Source of the DNA: Bacteroidales bacterium
GTDB lineage: Bacteria > Bacteroidota > Bacteroidia > Bacteroidales > WCHB1-69
DNA: 60,163 bases
Direction of reading: 5' to 3'
NCBI GenBank assembly: GCA_031286285.1
Contig: JAITUN010000023.1
Location: 1 to 60,163 of the forward strand
The stretch's first letter is position 1. Each line of letters begins with the position of its first letter. A model generated the notes under the pieces. That model was not told the DNA's origin. It searched no databases and saw nothing but the letters and a program-made list of their open reading frames with translations. The translations under genes were made by a program, and so were the position numbers. Positions 44,638-54,431 of this stretch are shown in pieces.

Positions 44638-47151
44638 ATGGAAGATTTTATTAAAGAAGGAGAAAAAATCGTTCAGGTTAATATTGAAAACCAAATGAAG
44701 GAAGCCTACATAGACTATTCCATGTCGGTAATTGTTTCACGAGCGCTTCCCGATGTGCGAGACGGCTTAAAACCGGTGCATAGAAGAATTTTGTACGCGA
44801 TGTGGGATATGGGTTTGGACTCCTCAAAACCTTACAAAAAATCTGCAAGAATTGTGGGAGATGTGCTTGGTAAGTACCACCCGCACGGCGATACCGCCGT
44901 TTATGATGCGATGGTGCGTATGGCACAGGATTGGTCGCTGAGGTACCCTTTGGTGGACGGACAAGGCAACTTCGGTTCTGTAGATGGCGATTCCCCGGCT
45001 GCTATGCGTTACACCGAAGCCAGAATGCAGAAAATTGCAGAAGAGATGCTCGAAGATATCCAAAAAGATACCGTTCAGTTTGACAATAATTTCGACGACT
45101 CAATGAAAGAGCCTCGCGTGCTGCCTGCCAAAATACCGGCACTGCTGCTCAACGGCTCCTCCGGTATTGCAGTAGGGATGGCTACCAATATGGCGCCCCA
45201 CAACCTTAGCGAAGTGTGCGACGGAATCTCTGCCTATATTGACAACAACGAAATTACAGTTGCCGAATTAATGGAGTATATTAAAGCCCCCGATTTTCCA
45301 ACCGGCTGCGTGATTTACGGCTACGAAGGCGTGCGAGAAGCATTTGAAACCGGACGAGGCAGGGTAGTGATGCGCGGCGAAGCAACCATTGAAGAAGATA
45401 ACGGAAGAAGTATCATCTTGGTAACCTCTTTGCCCTATATGACAAACCCTTCGGAAATGATAAAACGTACCGTGGATTTGATTAAAGAGGATAAAATTGA
45501 TGGAATCTCCAATATTGAAAACCTTTCTAATAAGAAGAACGGAACTAAAATCATTTACGAACTCAAGCGCGATGCAGTTCCCAACGTAGTACTCAACAAA
45601 TTGTACCAATATACTGCCCTACAATCTTCGTTCAGCGTGAATAATGTGGCATTGGTAAACGGTCGCCCAATGTCGCTGAATTTAAAAGATATTATTGTTG
45701 AATATGTGAAACATCGGCACGAAGTGGTGGTGCGCCGCACACAATATGATTTACAAAAAGCATTGGAACGCGCCCACATTTTGGAAGGTTTGCTCAAAGC
45801 ATTAGATATTATTGATGAGATTATTGCCTTGATACGAAACTCCCAAACGGTGGAAGATGCACGCAATGGATTGATTGAAAGTTGGCAATTTTCTGAAATT
45901 CAGGCACAAGAGATCGTAAATATGCGCCTGCGCCAGTTGGTTGGTTTAGAGCGCGAAAAACTGCAAAACGAATATGATGAACTCTTGAAGAAGATTGAAT
46001 GGTTGCGACAAATACTCGAAGACCGGAGTTTGCGTATGCAAATTATTAAGGATGAGTTGGCTGAGATGAAAGAGAAATATGGCGATGAGAGACGCTCTAA
46101 AATAGAGTTCGCCGCCTCCGATTTTAGAATTGAAGATACTATTGCCGATGATGAAGTGGTAATCACCATTTCCCATTTGGGGTATATCAAACGTACTCTG
46201 CTATCGGAATATAAAGCGCAAAATCGCGGCGGAAAAGGCTCGCGGGGAAGCGCCACAAGAGATGAAGATTTTGTGGAACACCTCTATATCGCAACCAACC
46301 ACAACTACTTGTTGTTTTTTACCGAAAAAGGGAAATGTTTCTGGTTGCGCGTGTTTGAAGTACCGGAAGGCAACAAAACATCCAAAGGACGCGCTATTCA
46401 AAATCTGTTAAATATTGAACCGGACGACAAGGTAAAAGCGGTTATCAATGTGGATAATATTTCTGATGAAGAGTATATTAACAACAACTACATCATTCTT
46501 TGTTCCGAAAAAGGAGTGATTAAAAAGACCTCGTTGGAAGCCTATTCTCGCCCAAGAGTAAACGGCATTATTGCGATCAACATCCGCGAAGAGGACCACC
46601 TGTTGGAGGCAAAATTAACCAATGGCACCAGCGAAGTTATGTTGGCGCTCTATTCAGGAAAAGCGGTGCGTTTCAACGAAAAAACTGTGCGCCCCATGGG
46701 CAGAAACGCTTCCGGTGTGAAAGGGATCACCTTAGCCAACGACAAAGATATTGTGATAGGAATGGTCAGCGTGGATAGTCCCGAATACGACATCTTGGTC
46801 GTTTCTGAAAACGGCTACGGAAAACGCTCTTCCATTGATGAATACAGAATTACCAACCGTGGCGGAAAAGGAGTGCGTACCATCAATATTACAGAAAAAA
46901 CGGGCGGCTTAATCGCTATCAAGAATGTTACCGATAACGATGACTTAATGATTATCAATAAGTCGGGCATTGCCATACGCATGCACGTGGATGCTTTGCG
47001 CGTGATGGGACGCGCTACCCAAGGCGTAAGGCTTATTAATCTGAAAGATGAAGATTCTATTGCGGCGGTTACTCAAGTACCAAGAGAGGAAGATGAGGAC
47101 GAAGAGGTAACGGATGTAGTTGCGGAAAAATCGATAGAAGAGGAAGTTTAA
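44638..47151 (+). CDS. gyrA: DNA gyrase subunit A
   Basis: Supercoils DNA with GyrB; 837 residues. The winged-helix start [32 protein letters not shown] is followed by [18 protein letters not shown] and by the active-site tyrosine in [10 protein letters not shown] (about residue 125). The C-terminal beta-pinwheel begins near 500; the GyrA-box-like motif [12 protein letters not shown] supports gyrase over topoisomerase IV. The acidic tail is short. GyrB is not in the window. Confidence 0.97.
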   Translation: MEDFIKEGEKIVQVNIENQMKEAYIDYSMSVIVSRALPDVRDGLKPVHRRILYAMWDMGLDSSKPYKKSARIVGDVLGKYHPHGDTAVYDAMVRMAQDWSLRYPLVDGQGNFGSVDGDSPAAMRYTEARMQKIAEEMLEDIQKDTVQFDNNFDDSMKEPRVLPAKIPALLLNGSSGIAVGMATNMAPHNLSEVCDGISAYIDNNEITVAELMEYIKAPDFPTGCVIYGYEGVREAFETGRGRVVMRGEATIEEDNGRSIILVTSLPYMTNPSEMIKRTVDLIKEDKIDGISNIENLSNKKNGTKIIYELKRDAVPNVVLNKLYQYTALQSSFSVNNVALVNGRPMSLNLKDIIVEYVKHRHEVVVRRTQYDLQKALERAHILEGLLKALDIIDEIIALIRNSQTVEDARNGLIESWQFSEIQAQEIVNMRLRQLVGLEREKLQNEYDELLKKIEWLRQILEDRSLRMQIIKDELAEMKEKYGDERRSKIEFAASDFRIEDTIADDEVVITISHLGYIKRTLLSEYKAQNRGGKGSRGSATRDEDFVEHLYIATNHNYLLFFTEKGKCFWLRVFEVPEGNKTSKGRAIQNLLNIEPDDKVKAVINVDNISDEEYINNNYIILCSEKGVIKKTSLEAYSRPRVNGIIAINIREEDHLLEAKLTNGTSEVMLALYSGKAVRFNEKTVRPMGRNASGVKGITLANDKDIVIGMVSVDSPEYDILVVSENGYGKRSSIDEYRITNRGGKGVRTINITEKTGGLIAIKNVTDNDDLMIINKSGIAIRMHVDALRVMGRATQGVRLINLKDEDSIAAVTQVPREEDEDEEVTDVVAEKSIEEEV

Positions 47152-47173
47152 GTAAAGTTTTTATTTTCACCCA

Positions 47174-50100
47174 CTACAGCAATTCCACCTTGTACTCAAT
47201 GGGGAGTTTAAGATGCTGAAAGAGAGTTTCAGGATCTACTTTATAATGATGATTGAAAAAATCGGAGTTAAACACATTGTTGGTTTCCATAATTCTTATC
47301 TCTAAAGGAGTCTTGCCCTTCGATTTTTCTATAGCTTCTCGAATCAAGTAGGCAGATTTTCCGGTAATATCCTTAATATTGATGATAATACGAATTTGCT
47401 TACAAAGTTTATTAAATGTTTCATGCAAGTAAAAGATAGTGATTGGTTTTAGATCAAACATTTTAGAATCGCCGGGGTTTCTTCTAAAACGCTCTTCGGC
47501 GCGTGCCGTGAAATAAAGCTGTTTACCAACCTCAAAAAGATGTCTGTATTTTGTAAAATCTTCCGAAAAGAGCATCCATTGGTAACTTCCACTTTCATCT
47601 TCCAAAGTAACACGCCCGTAATCTTTTCCGGTTTTTGTGGTGCTTTGCTGTACATCAGAAATAATAGCTGCAAATTTGGCAACTTTATTAGTAAATTTTT
47701 CAACTTCATCTTGTTTATTCAACAAATCCACATTTGTATTACAATAATTTTGGATGATAGTTTTGTAATTGTCTAAAGGGTGTCCGGAAATATAAAAACC
47801 CGCTACCTCTTTTTCGTAGCGCAGTTGCTGAAGTGGATTCCATGGTTCGCACTTGGGGAGTTGCGGCAGCGCATCCTCAAGCATATCCGGAGCATCGTCA
47901 AAGATGGACGTTTGTTGTTGTGCATCAGCGCTATGTTCACGGGAAGCCCAAAGCAGCAGTTTCTCTAAGAAAGTCATTTTCTCATCTTTTTCAATGTGAA
48001 AAAACTGCGCCCTATGCACACCGGGAAGTGAATCAAAAGCGCCGGCATAAATTAACGATTCCATATTTTTCTTGTTGCAATTCTTTGAGTTTACTCGTTT
48101 TACAAAATCAAAAATGGTTTCAAACTTACCGTTTTCTTCTCTTTCCTGAATAATTGAACCGATGGCAGCGCTTCCCACATTTTTCAATGCCGCCAATCCA
48201 AAACGAATATCACCCTGTTGATTTACAATAAATTCAACATCAGATTCATTAATATCTGGAGGCAAAATGTGGATACCTGTTTGCAAGCCATCTTCAATAA
48301 ACTTCTTGACATTGTCCATTTTATCAAGGTTGTTGGTCAGGTTTGCCGCTAAAAACTCAGCCGGATAATGCGCTTTAAGATAGGCGGTTTGGTAGGCAAT
48401 AAGGGCGTAGCAGGTGGCATGCGATTTGTTAAAAGCATATTTGGCAAACTCAAACCATTCTTTCCAAATGGTATTCAGAATATCTGTATCGTGTCCTTTT
48501 TGATCCGCGCCAAAAATGAACTCTTTTTCCATTTCTCCCATTACTGTCAAGTTCTTCTTTCCCATCGCTTTGCGAAGTGTGTCTGCCTGCCCTCCGGTAA
48601 ATCCTGCCAACAGTTGTGAAAGCAACATTACTTGTTCTTGATAAATAGTAATACCGTAAGTATCACTCAAATACTTTTCCATTTCAGGGATTGCATATAC
48701 AATTTTTTCTTTACCCTGTTTCCGATTAATAAACGAAGGAATCTTTTCCATAGGACCCGGGCGATAGAGGGCAACCATAGCAATCACATCTTCAAAACGC
48801 TCAGGCATAAGGTCTATTAAATATTTTCTCATTCCGGCGCTTTCCAATTGAAAAACACCTGTGGTGTCGCCACGACTTAAAAGTTGGAATGTTTTTTCAT
48901 CATCCAATGGAATGGCATCAATATCAATATCCAAGTTGAAGCGTTTTTTAATATTTGCTAATGTACTGGTAATGATATTCAGTGTTTTTAGTCCTAAGAA
49001 GTCCATTTTCAGCAGTCCGGCATTTTCCACCCATTTCCCTTCAAATTGAGTTACGGGGATGGCGCTATTTTTCGAAGTACTTAATGGAATTTGAGAGATA
49101 AGATCTTCCTTACCAATAATTACAGCGCACGCATGCACTCCGGCTTGTCGTACCGTACCTTCCAATTCTTGAGCAAAGTGAAGAGTCTTTTTCACCAATT
49201 CATCATTAGAATCCAACTCTTTTCTCAATTCAGAAACATCTTTAAAAGCTTTCTCTAAAGTAATATCTACCGCTTCCGGCACCAATTTCGATAACCGGTC
49301 GCTTTCGGGCAAGGGTAAATTCAGCACACGAGCGCAATCTTTAATAGATGATTTTGCCGCCATAGTTCCGAATGTAACTATCTGTGCGACTTTTTCTTCT
49401 CCATATTTTTCAATCACATAGTTAATCACTTTTTCGCGTCCGGAATCATCAATGTCAATATCCATATCGGGTAACGAGATTCTGTCGGGATTAAGAAATC
49501 GTTCAAAGAGGAGATGATATTTGATGGGGTCAACATTAGTGATATTCAAGCAGTAGGCTAAAATAGAGCCGGCTGCAGAGCCACGTCCGGGTCCAAAGCG
49601 AATCCCCATCTTTCTTCCCGCACTTATAAAATCCCATACTATCAAAAAATAACCGGGGAAACCCATTTTTTTTACTGTTTCCAACTCAAACTGAATCCGT
49701 TCAATAATTTCATCGGTTAAAGCATTCCATCTTTGATTGGCGCCTTCAAAAACCAAATGTTCCAAATAATGATATTCATCTTTAAACCCTTCCGGAACAG
49801 AAAATTTTGGAAGCAAGGCATCCATTTTCAACGAAATGGATTCAATTTTGTCCACCAATTTTTGGGTATTTTCAATCGCATCCGGATAATCTGAAAAGAG
49901 TTCCGTCATCTCTTGGGTAGTTCTCAAATACTCCTGTCCGGTGTAAGCCATTCCCATATCGGTATCAGAATCTTGGAGGGCAGAATCAGCATCTTGAATT
50001 TTTTTTCCGGTATTTAAGCAGATTAACAAACGGTGGGCTTCATAATCCTTAGCCTCAACATAATGCACGTCATTGCTGGCAATATACGACACATGACAAA

Positions 50101-50755
50101 CTTGAGAAAGCTGTTTTATAGCCTTATTTACTAACTGTTGCGCTGTATGACCGTTATTTTGCATCTCCATGTAGTAGTCGTTTCCAAAAATCTTCTTATA
50201 TTTTTCCACCACTTTAATGGCATTCTCTAAATTCAAAAATTCGGGAGCTAATTTTGTATCTTCCAAAGAATTATCCGCCATAATAGTTTTTGCGAGTTCG
50301 CCGCCGAGACAGGCAGAGCAGGCGATAAGACCTTCGGAATACTTTTCCAACAACTCCATATCCACACGTGGAGTATAGTAGAAACCATCAATAAAAGAGT
50401 GTGTTACAATTCGGGATAGATTTCTGTAGCCTGTCCAATTTTTGCATAGAAGGAGCAAATGGCGTCCACCACGATCTTCTTTCTTACTTTTATCCTTGTC
50501 AAAGCGTGTTCGTTGCGCCACATACACTTCGCAACCGATGATTGCCTTAAATTTATCATCTTTTTTAGTGTGTTTTTTATTAAACTCTTCTACTTCGTCC
50601 ACAAATTCAAACACGCCGTACATGTTTCCGTGGTCGGTAATTGCCATTGCGCGCTGTCCATCGTCGTATGCTTTCCGAATTAGTTTTTTTATTTTGGCAA
50701 GTCCGTCTAAAATGGAGTACTCTGTGTGTACGTGAAGGTGCGAGAAGTTGTTCAT
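47174..50755 (-). CDS. dnaE: DNA polymerase III subunit alpha
   Basis: Replicative polymerase; 1193 residues. The N-terminal PHP domain (HLHVHTEYSILDGLAKIKKL, AITDHGNMYG) is complete. The palm has RFGPGRGSAAGSILAYCL and LPDMDIDID (about 432-440). Helix-hairpin-helix and OB-fold regions lie toward the end (VAKFAAIISDVQQSTTKTGKDYGRVTLED). Its start is directly downstream of a truncated toxin gene with only 6 bp between. Confidence 0.97.
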   Translation of the reverse strand: MNNFSHLHVHTEYSILDGLAKIKKLIRKAYDDGQRAMAITDHGNMYGVFEFVDEVEEFNKKHTKKDDKFKAIIGCEVYVAQRTRFDKDKSKKEDRGGRHLLLLCKNWTGYRNLSRIVTHSFIDGFYYTPRVDMELLEKYSEGLIACSACLGGELAKTIMADNSLEDTKLAPEFLNLENAIKVVEKYKKIFGNDYYMEMQNNGHTAQQLVNKAIKQLSQVCHVSYIASNDVHYVEAKDYEAHRLLICLNTGKKIQDADSALQDSDTDMGMAYTGQEYLRTTQEMTELFSDYPDAIENTQKLVDKIESISLKMDALLPKFSVPEGFKDEYHYLEHLVFEGANQRWNALTDEIIERIQFELETVKKMGFPGYFLIVWDFISAGRKMGIRFGPGRGSAAGSILAYCLNITNVDPIKYHLLFERFLNPDRISLPDMDIDIDDSGREKVINYVIEKYGEEKVAQIVTFGTMAAKSSIKDCARVLNLPLPESDRLSKLVPEAVDITLEKAFKDVSELRKELDSNDELVKKTLHFAQELEGTVRQAGVHACAVIIGKEDLISQIPLSTSKNSAIPVTQFEGKWVENAGLLKMDFLGLKTLNIITSTLANIKKRFNLDIDIDAIPLDDEKTFQLLSRGDTTGVFQLESAGMRKYLIDLMPERFEDVIAMVALYRPGPMEKIPSFINRKQGKEKIVYAIPEMEKYLSDTYGITIYQEQVMLLSQLLAGFTGGQADTLRKAMGKKNLTVMGEMEKEFIFGADQKGHDTDILNTIWKEWFEFAKYAFNKSHATCYALIAYQTAYLKAHYPAEFLAANLTNNLDKMDNVKKFIEDGLQTGIHILPPDINESDVEFIVNQQGDIRFGLAALKNVGSAAIGSIIQEREENGKFETIFDFVKRVNSKNCNKKNMESLIYAGAFDSLPGVHRAQFFHIEKDEKMTFLEKLLLWASREHSADAQQQTSIFDDAPDMLEDALPQLPKCEPWNPLQQLRYEKEVAGFYISGHPLDNYKTIIQNYCNTNVDLLNKQDEVEKFTNKVAKFAAIISDVQQSTTKTGKDYGRVTLEDESGSYQWMLFSEDFTKYRHLFEVGKQLYFTARAEERFRRNPGDSKMFDLKPITIFYLHETFNKLCKQIRIIINIKDITGKSAYLIREAIEKSKGKTPLEIRIMETNNVFNSDFFNHHYKVDPETLFQHLKLPIEYKVELL

Positions 50756-50761
50756 TATTAT

Positions 50762-50890
50762 CTATAAGGTGGGATGTTGGATAAGTTCCTGAAATAACAC
50801 AAGTAATTTATTTAAAACTTGTATATCACCGGCTTTTTTATGTCTGTCAATATCTTCTTCTACTTGTGGTTTTAAAATTAATGTGTACAT
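50762..50890 (-). pseudogene. Truncated Txe/YoeB-family toxin
   Basis: A 42-codon frame, too short for routine calling: MYTLILKPQVEEDIDRHKK, then AGDIQVLNKLLVLFQELIQHPTL and stop. It matches the first half of Txe/YoeB toxins (a strand, A-E-x-D helix, K-S/A-G loop, LxELxxHP). The catalytic second half (normally TGxGKPExL and the YRI/RI strands) is missing: the frame stops 6 bp before dnaE. It follows the antitoxin by 2 bp. It is probably inactive. Confidence 0.75.
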
Positions 50891-50892
50891 AA

Positions 50893-51132
50893 TTATAGTT
50901 TAAATAGTTCTTCAAGTTGTTCAATAGTATATATTTTTCCGGGAGTTTTGTCAGCAATTCTTCTCTCCAGCTCTTCAATATTTCTAGGGTCCTCAAAAAA
51001 AGGATCTTTGCTTGGGCTGGGATTTTCACATTTAGGCTTTCCAACCTTAAAATATTCTGAACTTTTTAATGTTCGTAGCATATTCTTTACGAAAGCATTA
51101 TTTTCAGTATAAGAAAGTGTTATAGTTGTCAT
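50893..51132 (-). CDS. Putative antitoxin partner of the truncated toxin
   Basis: A 79-residue protein (MTTITLSYTENNAFVKNML). A short N-terminal strand and helix is followed by a central Pro-rich loop (PKCENPSPSKDPFFEDPRN) and a C-terminal helix (YTIEQLEELFKL) typical of small antitoxins. I use the ATG at 51132, as upstream codons overlap the previous gene. The adjacent toxin fragment supports the call; the antitoxin itself looks complete. Confidence 0.65.
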   Translation of the reverse strand: MTTITLSYTENNAFVKNMLRTLKSSEYFKVGKPKCENPSPSKDPFFEDPRNIEELERRIADKTPGKIYTIEQLEELFKL

Positions 51133-51134
51133 AT

Positions 51135-51905
51135 TTAATTTATTTTTTGACTGCAAATATGGGATTTTTTTTGGTTTTTCGGCATTTTGTCATCTTCTAC
51201 TAATTCTTTGTTTTCACTTCCCCATTTACAAGTTTTTACAAGAGATTCTATTGTATCAGGTTTTTCAGCAACGGGTTCAATGGATTTGTATTTTAAGCGA
51301 GTTTTCCACAAAGCATTAAAAATGTGTGTACCGGCGCCATTACCCCTATTACCACATTCAACACAAATATTTTCGGCTTCAAACATTGTACCGGACAATG
51401 GGCTCCCACCAAAAAAATATACAACCGATTTACCCTTGCATTTTTTACAAGTTGTACTGAAAACAGGTTCATTCTCCCAAATTTGCAACAACTCGCCCAA
51501 AGTAATTTTTGTTCTTTTGTCATAAATATATGACATACGATAAAAATTTTCAGGCGCTACAATGCTGTAATAGTTCGGGTTTGAAAGTATCATTTTCTGA
51601 TTTTCTTCTTTTACAAACAAAGTAATATTTGGATAAAACAAGTTAAATTGTTCTGTCCTAATTCTTTTGGCTTCTGCTTCAATATCTTTTTTTAACCAAT
51701 ACTCAAAACAAGATTTGCCAACATTATAGCAATTTTCAGCAATACTATAAATTTTGGGATCCATCATCTCAAAATGATTGTCTTCAATAAGCGATTTGTA
51801 AATTTTACCTTTGTATTTATTTTGCAAATCTGTAATTTGCAGAAATTCACCATCATTACCAACTATTCTGATAATATAATCTTGTTGTTGTTCTGTATTT
51901 TTCAT
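51135..51905 (-). CDS. Unrecognised protein with a CxxC zinc-binding region
   Basis: A 256-residue protein with a zinc-ribbon-like pair of motifs at about 150-190 (TTCKKCKGKSVVYFFGG, then NICVECGNRGNGAG). The N-terminal half is helix-rich and charged (YIIRIVGNDGEFLQITDLQN). I do not recognise the family. It is 2 bp from the antitoxin gene and 9 bp after the 201-residue gene, so these are in one operon. A role in nucleic-acid binding is possible from the zinc ribbon, but not shown. Confidence 0.7.
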   Translation of the reverse strand: MKNTEQQQDYIIRIVGNDGEFLQITDLQNKYKGKIYKSLIEDNHFEMMDPKIYSIAENCYNVGKSCFEYWLKKDIEAEAKRIRTEQFNLFYPNITLFVKEENQKMILSNPNYYSIVAPENFYRMSYIYDKRTKITLGELLQIWENEPVFSTTCKKCKGKSVVYFFGGSPLSGTMFEAENICVECGNRGNGAGTHIFNALWKTRLKYKSIEPVAEKPDTIESLVKTCKWGSENKELVEDDKMPKNQKKSHICSQKIN

Positions 51906-51914
51906 TGTTTTATA

Positions 51915-52520
51915 TCAATTATTATTTTCAAATATTTCTTGCGGCAGATTTTGATAATCAATGCACACTTCGGTGTCAAGCCAATTAATTTTCAGAATAT
52001 CTTCCCATGCCAAATTCAAATGGGAATACAAAACATGAAAAGCATAATGGATAAAATCGTCTTTGAAATATTCGGAAGCCGAACCTATCGTCTGGTTCCA
52101 GTTAAGCATCTCTTTATCCTCAAAATAATTTATCGTGGCAATTGTTTCCGCTTCCTTGCGCATAAGATCATTTAAGACAGAATAAATTCCGTGCGAAGGT
52201 TCTGTCCATTCACCATCTTCGTCAAGCAGAAAGATTTGCAGATTGATTTTCATATCAATATTATAATCCGTCAAAAACTTATCATTGGCATTTATTCTCT
52301 CATCAAGTTCCTTTTTTCGGGCATCATATTCTTCATAAAGCAACTTTTCACAATCAAAAATCTTTTGATTTAATTTCAGAATTCTTTCCCGCGCTTCATC
52401 CGTCCAGATAAATTTTTCATTCAGGCATCTTTTCCTTTCGCGCAACAAAACGTTTAATCTTTGCCTTTCGCGCAGCAAGGCGCCTATTTTAAATTCTTCA
52501 CGATAATCAATTTCCATCAT
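51915..52520 (-). CDS. Unrecognised coiled-coil protein
   Basis: A 201-residue acidic protein. Residues about 10-80 are heptad-like and charged (RERQRLNVLLRERKRCLNEKF, EYDARKKELDERINAND), giving a coiled coil; the C-terminal half is acidic/aromatic (LLDEDGEWTEPSHGIYSVL). No known domain is seen. It is the second gene of the minus-strand operon. Confidence 0.65.
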   Translation of the reverse strand: MMEIDYREEFKIGALLRERQRLNVLLRERKRCLNEKFIWTDEARERILKLNQKIFDCEKLLYEEYDARKKELDERINANDKFLTDYNIDMKINLQIFLLDEDGEWTEPSHGIYSVLNDLMRKEAETIATINYFEDKEMLNWNQTIGSASEYFKDDFIHYAFHVLYSHLNLAWEDILKINWLDTEVCIDYQNLPQEIFENNN

Positions 52521-52555
52521 TTTTTCCTGTTAATTTTCATTTATAAAATTATTAA

Positions 52556-52936
52556 TCATCTGCCATGTGATTTTTCAATCAATCTTACAATACCATTGTT
52601 ATCTACGTAATGATGTTCGTAATGTCTATCTAACCATCTAAAACGAAAGTTAGAAAATAATTCATCTTTCATTACATACTTATGTTTTCTTAAACGGTCA
52701 CTATGTTTTATTTTTTCAGACCACTCTCTATACATATTAGCGAATGCTTTATTGAGGTATTTTTTTAATATGAACCTTGCTAAACATCGTGGGTTTCGTT
52801 CAGGAGTTTGATTACGTTTACGCCTTTTATATTTTCTCCCATAGTTGGCATTATCAATCTCTGAATAATATGCTGTTTTGTTTGCCTTTAAAGGAAGAGT
52901 TTCCAAATATTCAATGTGTTGTTCTTTATATATCAT
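52556..52936 (-). CDS. Unrecognised basic protein
   Basis: A 126-residue, strongly basic protein with a KYKRRKRN patch at about 34-41, a helical middle (LARFILKKYLNKAFANMYREW) and a His/Arg-rich tail (RWLDRHYEHHYV). The family is unknown; the composition suggests nucleic-acid binding. It leads the operon; the 28-bp shared element (52997-53024) lies 60 bp upstream. Confidence 0.6.
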   Translation of the reverse strand: MIYKEQHIEYLETLPLKANKTAYYSEIDNANYGRKYKRRKRNQTPERNPRCLARFILKKYLNKAFANMYREWSEKIKHSDRLRKHKYVMKDELFSNFRFRWLDRHYEHHYVDNNGIVRLIEKSHGR

Positions 52937-52996
52937 AACCTTTTGAAATTTTTTAAAACCGTTTTATTTCTATTATTTTATATTCATTTTCTTCTA

Positions 52997-53024
52997 CTAT
53001 ATAATACGAAAAACTCCCCTCTCA
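52997..53024 (-). promoter_or_regulatory. Shared 28-bp upstream element, copy 1
   Basis: Identical over 28 bp to 56360-56387. On the minus strand it reads TGAGAGGGGAGTTTTTCG then TATTATATAG. It lies upstream of the unknown-operon start. The gap between here and the beta-CASP gene (52937-53158) contains no gene, only this element and the palindrome GTAATACAATACATTAC near 53045. Confidence 0.6.
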
Positions 53025-53158
53025 ACTTTTTGTTTAGAATTTATTGTAATACAATACATTACGATAATTTGACTGATTTTGTCTTTTTGAAAAAAGGTCA
53101 TTTTTGGAAGGATTTTTCACTTTTTCGCAATTTTTCAACATTTATTAAAAGTATTTTT

Positions 53159-54427
53159 TTATACTTCAAACCATTCATTATCCGCATGCACTTCTACTTG
53201 TCCGGTAAACCCTTTTTTCCATTCCAACGATTTAAAAGCCTCTGGAAATGCGGTATGAACAGGCACGAGCCGTTTAGGGTTCAATTGAGCAACAAATTCA
53301 ATTATTGTCGCCCTGTCCGCATGTCCGCTGGCATGAATATCTTTTGCAATTTTTGTATTGGTGGCAGCAATTTCGGCTATTACTTGTGCTGTTTTTTCCT
53401 GTTTTTTATATCCGTTCCACAATGACCAAATATACACAGCATCTTTATTAAACAATCTCCCGGTAAGCAGTGCGCGGGTTATTGGATAAGTCAAAAAAAC
53501 AACATATTTTTCAGGATTTTTTTTAATTGTTTCCAACCCGATTTCGTGAGGCCTTTCCGGAGTAGAAGTAAATTTCTTCACATCTTTAAAATTACGAAAG
53601 TTGGGCAGATTTTTATTGCCAATTTGCATAACAATATACCCAACTTGCCATGGCAATACCAATTCTCGTTTTGCACGTTTTGCGGCTCTGTAAATCGTTA
53701 CCAATCTGTCCATATTTTGACAGGAAGATTGAACAACTGCCAGCCCTTTCGTATTTTCAAATTCATTTTGAAACTCTTTTTCCAAAGCAGCTTCGGAAAC
53801 AAACGATTTTTGGGACGAAACTTCTGTCATCTCCATATTATCGTCAATCTCTGTGGTTTCAGATTTTAAGGGGTAAATATTAGTTCCTTCCATCAACATT
53901 ACATCAATATTTTTGGGAGGATCTTTCATCATCGCTTTTACTAATTTAGCCTTACGTCCATGGCAACGAAAATCTCCGGTATAAAACACACTTTTTCCAT
54001 CTGCCTCAATCAAAAACATATAGGAATCGTAAGCGGAATGGTCGGTCAGAAATGGGGTAATACGGAATGTGTCAGCTATCGTGAACGGTTTTTTATTTTC
54101 TATTGGGATTGTGTCGCCCAATTTCACTTTATTTGGAGTATATGAGTTTGCAGCTTCGATAATTGCAGCGGCGCCACGCCCGATATAGATGGGGATTTTT
54201 TTCTCCAAAAAACCGGCAAGCATATAATGGTCGCCATGTGGGTGACTTATCAGCAGGGCTTCCAAACCCGCATATTCAATTTCGGGCATAAATTCCTGTG
54301 ATGGCTCGATAAAATCTTCTGCTAACGGCATACCAATATCTATCATTATTTTTTTGCCGTTGTTGGCGGCAATTTCAATGCATGTTCCGCCTATTTGGTT
54401 GGCGCCGCGATGGATGGTGATTTTCAT
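53159..54427 (-). CDS. RNase J-like MBL/beta-CASP hydrolase
   Basis: A 422-residue metallo-beta-lactamase-fold protein. The metal site is SHPHGDHY (HxHxDH, about 61-67); DHSAYDSYMFLIEADGKSVFYTGDFR and the beta-CASP motif HASGHAD (about 368-374), with PVHTAFPEAF near the end, place it with RNase J-like nucleases, but it is shorter than RNase J (about 550) and lacks the C-terminal domain. Start chosen at 54427 (MKITIHRGANQIGG), since upstream codons run into the neighbouring gene. It is 4 bp after the PD-(D/E)XK-like gene, so the two are co-transcribed. Confidence 0.85.
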   Translation of the reverse strand: MKITIHRGANQIGGTCIEIAANNGKKIMIDIGMPLAEDFIEPSQEFMPEIEYAGLEALLISHPHGDHYMLAGFLEKKIPIYIGRGAAAIIEAANSYTPNKVKLGDTIPIENKKPFTIADTFRITPFLTDHSAYDSYMFLIEADGKSVFYTGDFRCHGRKAKLVKAMMKDPPKNIDVMLMEGTNIYPLKSETTEIDDNMEMTEVSSQKSFVSEAALEKEFQNEFENTKGLAVVQSSCQNMDRLVTIYRAAKRAKRELVLPWQVGYIVMQIGNKNLPNFRNFKDVKKFTSTPERPHEIGLETIKKNPEKYVVFLTYPITRALLTGRLFNKDAVYIWSLWNGYKKQEKTAQVIAEIAATNTKIAKDIHASGHADRATIIEFVAQLNPKRLVPVHTAFPEAFKSLEWKKGFTGQVEVHADNEWFEV

Positions 54428-54431
54428 AGGT

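Noticed and set aside
50442-50735. Plus-strand frame opposite the dnaE start
   Set aside because: Antisense of the conserved PHP domain; no supporting motif or promoter.
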